Positions 57,358 through 64,000 of a DNA stretch of 64,000 nt are shown here, piece after piece. The stretch lies in NCBI RefSeq assembly GCF_000759795.1, contig NZ_BBMZ01000021.1, forward strand, positions 1-64,000, read 5' to 3'. This stretch comes from Pseudescherichia vulneris NBRC 102420. GTDB lineage: Bacteria; Pseudomonadota; Gammaproteobacteria; Enterobacterales; Enterobacteriaceae. Each line of letters starts with the position of its first letter. Position 1 is the stretch's first letter. A program made the translations under genes and the position numbers. Under the pieces are notes generated by a model. It was not told the DNA's origin. It saw only the letters and a program-made list of their open reading frames with translations, and ran no database searches.

Positions 57358-57384
57358 GCAAAAAAAACCGCCCTTTCGGGCGGT
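57358..57384 (-). terminator. Rho-independent terminator of fumA
   Basis: ACCGCCC (57367-57373) and GGGCGGT (57378-57384) form a 7-bp stem with a TTTC loop. On the minus strand a T-run follows (A-run at 57360-57367). It ends 6 nt after the fumA stop and lies ahead of fumC. Confidence 0.9.
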
Positions 57385-57389
57385 CTTGT

Positions 57390-59036
<1,647 letters not shown>

Positions 59037-59234
59037 TTTGCTCTCACTTACTGCGCGGTCTGGTTATGGTCTGGGCAAACGTTCCGTTGCCCTGCTTAAA
59101 AGCGAGTCTGCATATCCTACACAATTTTTTAACAAAAACTGAGATAAGGACGACTTTTTGAGTTTAGTGATTACTTACCATGGGTTTATTGGTTTAATAC
59201 ACGCAGATCATTCAACACAGTGCAGGGCTTGATA

Positions 59235-60413
59235 ATGCAAAAACTCATTAACTCAGTGCAGAACTATGCCTGGGGAAGTAAAACTGCGTTAACGGAACTC
59301 TATGGGATCGCCAACCCCAACGGTCTGCCGATGGCAGAGCTGTGGATGGGCGCGCATCCGAAGAGCAGCTCAAAAATCGAGAACGCGTCTGGTCAGCCGC
59401 AGTCGCTGCGAGAGGTGATTGACCAGGATAAAACGGCGCTTTTAGGCCAGGCGGTCGCAGAGCGCTTTGGCGAGCTGCCGTTCCTGTTTAAGGTGCTGTG
59501 CGCCGACCAGCCCCTCTCTATTCAGGTTCACCCTAATAAGCAAGCCTCGGAGATCGGCTTTGCCAAAGAGAACGCGGCAGGTATTCCCCTGGATGCGGCC
59601 GAGCGCAACTATAAAGATCCTAACCATAAACCCGAGCTGGTATTTGCCCTGACGCCGTTCCTGGCGATGAACGCTTTTCGCGAATTCAGCGATATCATCT
59701 CCCTGCTCCAGCCGGTCGCAGGTGCGCATCAGGCTATCGCCCACTTCCTGGCGCAGCCGGATGCCGACAGCTTAAGCCAGCTCTTTGCCAGCCTGCTCAA
59801 TATGCAGGGCGAGGAGAAATCACACGCTCTGGCAGTGCTGAAGGCCACGCTGGCAAGCCAGAAGGGCGAGCCGTGGGAGACCATCCGCTTTATCTCTGAG
59901 TTCTACCCGGACGACAGCGGTCTCTTCTCCCCTCTGCTGCTTAACGTGGTTAAGCTCAACCCAGGCGAAGCGATGTTCCTGTTCGCTGAGACCCCGCATG
60001 CCTACCTGAAAGGCGTGGCGCTGGAGGTGATGGCTAACTCCGATAACGTCCTGCGCGCGGGCCTGACGCCAAAATACATTGATATCCCTGAACTGGTGGC
60101 CAACGTGAAGTTTGTGCCGAAGCCAGCGGCAGAGTTGCTTACTGCGCCAGAACAGCGCGGTGCCGAGCTGGACTTCCCTATTCCGGTCGCCGACTTTGCT
60201 TTCTCCCTGCATGACCTCTCCACTACGGCGTCAACGCTTGCGCAGTCGAGCGCGGCGATCCTCTTCTGCGTTGAGGGCGAGGCGGTGCTGAGCAAAGGCG
60301 AACAGCAGCTGGTGCTTAAGCCGGGCGAATCCGCCTTTGTCAGCGCTGAGGAATCCCCTATTGAGGCGAGCGGCATTGGCCGCCTGGCTCGGGTGTACAA
60401 TAAAGTGAACTAA
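59235..60413 (+). CDS. manA: Mannose-6-phosphate isomerase
   Basis: 392 residues from ATG 59235 (MQKLINSVQNYAWGSKTAL). It interconverts mannose-6-P and fructose-6-P. Zinc ligands: Gln and His in LSIQVHPNK, Glu in KPELVFAL and His in ETPHAYLKG. The sequence follows E. coli ManA from end to end. The open frame begins five codons earlier without a ribosome site. Confidence 0.97.
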   Translation: MQKLINSVQNYAWGSKTALTELYGIANPNGLPMAELWMGAHPKSSSKIENASGQPQSLREVIDQDKTALLGQAVAERFGELPFLFKVLCADQPLSIQVHPNKQASEIGFAKENAAGIPLDAAERNYKDPNHKPELVFALTPFLAMNAFREFSDIISLLQPVAGAHQAIAHFLAQPDADSLSQLFASLLNMQGEEKSHALAVLKATLASQKGEPWETIRFISEFYPDDSGLFSPLLLNVVKLNPGEAMFLFAETPHAYLKGVALEVMANSDNVLRAGLTPKYIDIPELVANVKFVPKPAAELLTAPEQRGAELDFPIPVADFAFSLHDLSTTASTLAQSSAAILFCVEGEAVLSKGEQQLVLKPGESAFVSAEESPIEASGIGRLARVYNKVN

Positions 60414-60510
60414 GTACTGACCTTTTTGCACCTTATTGCTAAGCTTAGCAAGACCTTACGACTCTCCAGGCGGCCTCTTCCGCCTGGTTTCATTTTTAGG
60501 GATAATCGCT

Positions 60511-62196
60511 ATGAAGAAAACGCTTGTCGCTGCGGGCATTATTGTTGCACTGGGCGTCGTCTGGACGGGAACCGCCTGGTACACGGGTAAACAGCTGGAA
60601 AAACACCTTGCCGACATGGTTGCACAGGCTAACGCCGAGCTTAAGCGCAGCGCGCCGGGCGCAAACCTGGAGGTGTCCTCGCAGAACTACGAGCGTGGCA
60701 TCTTTAAAAGCCATCTCCAGCTGCTGGTCAAACCGGTCGCAGGTGGCGAGAACGCCTGGCTGAAGCCTGGACAGAGCGTGGTGCTGAACGAGACGGTGGA
60801 TCACGGTCCGTTCCCGTTTGCACAGCTTAAATCGTTTAATCTGATCCCGGCCATGGCATCGGTGAAAACCACCCTGGTGAATAACGATGTCTCTAAGCCG
60901 CTGTTCGATATGGCTAAAGGCGAGTCGCCGGTAGAGGTGAATACCCGCATCGGCTACGGCGGTGATACCGGCTCCCATATCGCGTTTAAGCCGTTAAGCT
61001 ATGAGAACGAAGGTGAAAAAGTTGCCTTCAGCGGCGGTGAATTCCAGCTTGATGCCGATAAAGACGGCAACGCTATCTCCCTTAAGGGCGAGGCGCAGAG
61101 CGGCCTGGTTAATACCGTTAACGAGTATGGTCAGCATGTGCAGGTCACCTTCAACAACCTGAAAACCGACGGCGACAGCAAGCGCGCGCAGTTTGATGAG
61201 CACCTGGGCAACCAGAAGCTGAGCGTTGAGAAGCTGGCCGTTGCCGTAGAAAACAAAGAGATCGCAGTGATGGAAGGCACTGAGCTGAACGTCAAAAACG
61301 ATCTCGTCAACGACGGCAAAAACATCAACAGCCAGATCGACTACTCGGTTAACAGCCTGAAGATCCAGAGCCAGGATATGGGTAGCGGCAAGCTGACCAT
61401 GAAGATTGGCCAGATTGACGGTCAGGCATGGCACCAGTTCCGCCAGCAGTACAATGCGCAAAACCAGGCCCTGCTCTCTCAGCCTGAAGTGATGAAAGAT
61501 CCGGCCATCTACCAGCAAAAATCCACCGAGGCGTTCTTTGGCGCCCTGCCGATGCTGTTAAAAGGTGAGCCGGTGATCACCGTTGCCCCGCTGAGCTGGA
61601 AAAACAGCAAAGGCGAGACCACGTTTAACCTGTCGCTGTTCATGAAAGATCCTGCTGCTACCCCTGCCGCCCCTGCACCGCAGACCCTGGCGCAGGAGGT
61701 GGATCGCAGCGTGAAGTCGCTGGAGAGCAAGCTGACCATTCCAATGGATATGGCCACCGAGTTTATGACTCAGATCGCTAAGCTACAGGGCTACCAGCAG
61801 GCAGATGCCGAAAAACTGGCGAACCAGCAGGTGAAAGGCCTGGCGGCGATGGGCCAGATGTTCCGCATCACCACGGTAGCGGATAACGCCATCAGCACCA
61901 GCCTGCAGTACGCTAACGGTCAGATCGTCCTGAACGGGCAGAAGATGAGCCTTGATGAGTTTGTCGGCATGTTTGGTATGCCTGAGCTGGGTATGCCTCA
62001 GGCGGCACCTGCGCCTGCGCCGGTCCCTGCTCCTGCTCCGCAGGCAGTACCAGAAGCTGCCCCGGCTCCTGCTCCGCAGGCAGCACCGGAAGCGGCTCCA
62101 GTCCCTGCTCCGCAGGCGGCTCCGGAAGCGGCTCCCGCTCCTGCTCCGCAGGCGGCTCCGGAAGCTACGCCACCGGCAGCTGTGCCTCAGCAGTAA
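60511..62196 (+). CDS. ydgA: YdgA, DUF945 family protein with extended Pro-Ala tail
   Basis: 561 residues from ATG 60511. An N-terminal membrane anchor (MKKTLVAAGIIVALGVVWTG) leads to a periplasmic DUF945 body. The E. coli protein is about 60 residues shorter. Here the C-terminus ends in a Pro/Ala/Gln/Glu-rich tail with four 12-residue repeats, an addition not present in K-12. The family's role is unclear; YdgA is an inner-membrane protein involved in growth on amino acids in some reports, a link I regard as weak. Confidence 0.93.
   Translation: MKKTLVAAGIIVALGVVWTGTAWYTGKQLEKHLADMVAQANAELKRSAPGANLEVSSQNYERGIFKSHLQLLVKPVAGGENAWLKPGQSVVLNETVDHGPFPFAQLKSFNLIPAMASVKTTLVNNDVSKPLFDMAKGESPVEVNTRIGYGGDTGSHIAFKPLSYENEGEKVAFSGGEFQLDADKDGNAISLKGEAQSGLVNTVNEYGQHVQVTFNNLKTDGDSKRAQFDEHLGNQKLSVEKLAVAVENKEIAVMEGTELNVKNDLVNDGKNINSQIDYSVNSLKIQSQDMGSGKLTMKIGQIDGQAWHQFRQQYNAQNQALLSQPEVMKDPAIYQQKSTEAFFGALPMLLKGEPVITVAPLSWKNSKGETTFNLSLFMKDPAATPAAPAPQTLAQEVDRSVKSLESKLTIPMDMATEFMTQIAKLQGYQQADAEKLANQQVKGLAAMGQMFRITTVADNAISTSLQYANGQIVLNGQKMSLDEFVGMFGMPELGMPQAAPAPAPVPAPAPQAVPEAAPAPAPQAAPEAAPVPAPQAAPEAAPAPAPQAAPEATPPAAVPQQ
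62029..62172 (+). repeat. Four tandem 36-bp repeats in ydgA
   Basis: In-frame units at 62029, 62065, 62101 and 62137 encode APAPQAVPEAAP, APAPQAAPEAAP, VPAPQAAPEAAP and APAPQAAPEATP. The copies differ mostly by synonymous changes, so slippage expansion of an older repeat is likely. Confidence 0.9.
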
Positions 62197-62202
62197 TCCA
62201 CA

Positions 62203-62229
62203 AGCCCCTCTCCGGAGGGGCTATTTTTT
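62203..62229 (+). terminator. Terminator of ydgA, overlapping the malI stop
   Basis: AGCCCCTC (62203-62210) and GAGGGGCT (62215-62222) form an 8-bp stem; after one A a run of six T follows. The T-run and right arm lie inside the last codons of the convergent malI. Confidence 0.9.
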
Positions 62230-63249
62230 GACAATGAGTCGGGCCTTGAGGGTCTGGCTGCGAGCAAGACTGTCCTCCTTCGCAATACGCTGCATGATCC
62301 GTTCCGCCAGGGTATATCCCATCTCCCGTGCAGGCGTTGTCACCCAGATAATCGGCAGTTCATCCAGCGCGCTCTCCGCGACGTCCGCAAAGGCGGCCAG
62401 CGTCACCTGCTGCTCAAAGTAGCTGTCCATCCCTGCCTCACCGCTCTGACGTCCCGCACGCATTAAGCCGAACCAGGCCCCCCGAGCAATAACGTCGTTG
62501 TAACAGACCACCGCGCTGATGGTGGGATTATGCCGTAGCAGCGCAGCGACCGCTTCAGCGCTCTGCTTCTGGCTGGTGTCGCACTCCACGACCCATTCAC
62601 TGTGAAAGGGTAAGCCATATTTCAGCAGGGTGGCGCAGTAGCCGCCTACTCTCTCGGCCCGCGTTAGCGAGGCGCTGTTGCCCCCCAGCCAGGCAATACG
62701 CTGATGACCGCGCTGAATCAGATACTCGGTGAGCATCTGGGCCGCCTGCATGTTATCCGGCCTGACGCAGTCAGCATCATCCAGATAGCTGGCGCGAGAG
62801 GCAAACACCAGCGGAATGCCCTGCTCTGCGGCGCACGCCTGCAGCTCGCCACTGACCCCCGCGCCTCCGGCGATGACGACGCCGTCCACCCCCTGTGCTA
62901 GCAGGGTGTTAAAGCGCTGGAGGAGCTGGTCGCCGCCGTCGCCACCGTGCAGGAGAAACACCATCCGTCCCTGGGCTTCAAGCGCCTCCGTCAGCCCTGC
63001 CGTCAGTTCGGCATAAAACGGTGAAGAGAGGTTGCGTACGATCAGGCCAATCACGCCGCTCTGCCCGCCGCGCAGGGCGGAAGCCTGGCGGTTACGGACA
63101 AAGCCCAGTCGCTCGATAGTTTGGTTCACGCGCTCGCCGGTGGCCGTAGAGATACGGCCCTTGCCGCTGAGCACCAGCGAAACGGTGCTAACGGAAACCC
63201 CGGCCGCGACGGCCACATCGTTAATGGTTATTTTTTTTGGCGTCATCAT
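62221..63249 (-). CDS. malI: MalI, LacI-family repressor
   Basis: 342 residues, same as E. coli MalI. The N-terminal helix-turn-helix (KKITINDVAVAAGVSVSTVSLVLSG) and hinge ALRGGQSGVIGLI are followed by the sugar-binding fold. It represses malXY and itself; the inducer is unknown. Two MATs occur at the start (63249 and 63246) with no clear ribosome site. It is convergent with ydgA and divergent from malX. K-12 has uidCBAR and hdhA between ydgA and malI; these are absent. Confidence 0.97.
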   Translation of the reverse strand: MMTPKKITINDVAVAAGVSVSTVSLVLSGKGRISTATGERVNQTIERLGFVRNRQASALRGGQSGVIGLIVRNLSSPFYAELTAGLTEALEAQGRMVFLLHGGDGGDQLLQRFNTLLAQGVDGVVIAGGAGVSGELQACAAEQGIPLVFASRASYLDDADCVRPDNMQAAQMLTEYLIQRGHQRIAWLGGNSASLTRAERVGGYCATLLKYGLPFHSEWVVECDTSQKQSAEAVAALLRHNPTISAVVCYNDVIARGAWFGLMRAGRQSGEAGMDSYFEQQVTLAAFADVAESALDELPIIWVTTPAREMGYTLAERIMQRIAKEDSLARSQTLKARLIVKK

Positions 63250-63277
63250 AAAAAAGCAAATCCCTGGTACTGGCTTA

Positions 63278-63293
63278 GATAAAACGATTTATC
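63278..63293. promoter_or_regulatory. MalI operator near malI
   Basis: GATAAAACGATTTATC has one mismatch to GATAAAACGTTTTATC, the E. coli MalI site. It lies 28 bp from the malI start. Confidence 0.85.
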
Positions 63294-63356
63294 TATAGGA
63301 CATATTTATACACTGAGTTATCGCTCAGCATTGTGATTTGTAGCGCATAAAATTTA

Positions 63357-63372
63357 GGTAAAACGTTTTATC
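63357..63372. promoter_or_regulatory. MalI operator near malX
   Basis: GGTAAAACGTTTTATC has one mismatch to the palindromic MalI site and lies 51 bp before the malX start. The pair at 63278 and 63357 is spaced 79 bp centre to centre. Confidence 0.88.
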
Positions 63373-63422
63373 TTTCTCGCACAACAACCTCATCTGCATC
63401 TCTTTTCGACAAGGAGTCGTTT

Positions 63423-64000
63423 ATGACGACGAAAACCGTACAGAAAATTACGCTGTGGGAATTTTTCCAGCAGTTGGGCAAAACCTTCATGCTGCCCGTC
63501 GCGTTACTCTCCTTTTGCGGGATCATGTTAGGCATCGGCAGCTCGCTAAGCAGCCGTGACGTCATGACCCTGATCCCTGTTCTGGGCAATCCGGTGTTGC
63601 AGGCTATCTTCATCTGGATGAGTAAAATCGGCTCCTTCGCCTTTAGTTTCCTGCCGGTGATGTTCTGCATCGCCATTCCGCTAGGGCTGGCGCGTGAGAA
63701 TAAAGGCATCGCTGCCTTTGCCGGTTTTGTCGGCTATGCGGTGATGAACCTGGCCGTTAACTTCTGGCTGACGGCAAAAGGTATTCTGCCCACCACCGAT
63801 GCGGCGCTGCTGAAGGCCTACAACATTCAGAACGTGCTGGGGATCCAGTCCATTGATACCGGGATCCTCGGCGCGGTGATTGCCGGGGTGATTGTCTGGC
63901 TGCTGCATGAACGTTTTCACACCATCAGGCTACCCGACGCGCTCGCCTTTTTTGGCGGCACCCGCTTCGTTCCGATTATTACCACCGTGGCGATGGGACT
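63423..64000 (+). CDS. malX: MalX, PTS EIICB component (partial)
   Basis: The first 192 residues lie within the window, ending at the edge inside the EIIC domain. Starting MTTKTVQKITLWEFFQQLGKTFMLPVALLSFCG, it has glucose/maltose-type EIIC helices with FLPVMFCIAIPLGLARENKGIAAFAGFVGYAVM. AAGGAG-type bases lie before the ATG. MalX can transport glucose and maltose in E. coli. It is controlled by MalI through the two operators upstream. Confidence 0.96.
   Translation, partial: MTTKTVQKITLWEFFQQLGKTFMLPVALLSFCGIMLGIGSSLSSRDVMTLIPVLGNPVLQAIFIWMSKIGSFAFSFLPVMFCIAIPLGLARENKGIAAFAGFVGYAVMNLAVNFWLTAKGILPTTDAALLKAYNIQNVLGIQSIDTGILGAVIAGVIVWLLHERFHTIRLPDALAFFGGTRFVPIITTVAMG

Noticed and set aside
63331-63352. 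CRP site in the malI-malX region
   Set aside because: TGTGAT half present at 63332, but the other half-site is poor.

Overview
The window is a piece of an Enterobacteriaceae chromosome from the replication-terminus side. Gene content and order follow the E. coli K-12 speG-to-malX interval (ynfA, ynfB, ynfC, ynfK, mlc, ynfL, ynfM, asr, ydgU, ydgD, pntAB, ydgH, ydgI, folM, ydgC, rstAB, tus, fumC, fumA, manA, ydgA, malI, malX). A Ter site lies in front of tus. The smrA-mcaS-ogt-fnr-uspE block adjoins pntB, an order I recall from Salmonella-like genomes rather than K-12. The protein sequences fit an Enterobacter/Lelliottia/Leclercia/Kosakonia-type genus, but the sequence alone does not settle which.

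Layout. (1) 1-7035, minus strand: a type VI secretion VgrG island. vgrG is followed by AT-richer cargo: several small secreted proteins, a Tsi6-like immunity gene, an Eag-type chaperone and a truncated PAAR/pre-TM effector. (2) 7366-13223, minus: a hexuronate operon (rspA/manD, uxaC, a GPH transporter and a fructuronate reductase) that can take glucuronate to 2-keto-3-deoxygluconate. (3) 13332-14819: ynfA, ynfB, ynfC. (4) 15022-26682: a nitrogen-regulated urea operon (allophanate hydrolase, urea carboxylase, a GntR regulator, urtABCDE) behind a consensus sigma-54 promoter. It sits where K-12 has ynfDEFGH-dmsD-clcB. (5) 26730-34647: bioD2, mlc, ynfL, ynfM, an orphan CdiI-like gene, an M32 carboxypeptidase, asr, ydgU and ydgD. 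(6) 34648-41814: a CHASE4-GGDEF-EAL protein and a stress-type islet (tiny hydrophilic protein, BssS-like protein, SDR reductase, GH15 hydrolase, YciE-like ferritin). (7) 41999-64000: conserved core with smrA, the sRNA McaS, ogt, fnr, uspE, pntBA, ydgH, ydgI, folM, ydgC, rstAB, tus, fumC, fumA, manA, ydgA, malI and the start of malX.

Several regulators have recognisable sites in the same window: RstA (box before asr), FNR (its own promoter), Mlc (its own promoter), MalI (two operators) and Tus (Ter in its own leader). The sites suggest an NtrC/sigma-54 switch for urea use and an FCD-GntR-type repressor for the uronate operon. The least explained part is the VgrG cargo. It contains two paralogous secreted proteins whose two shared domains occur in opposite order. 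I found no rRNA or tRNA genes, CRISPR array or insertion sequence.
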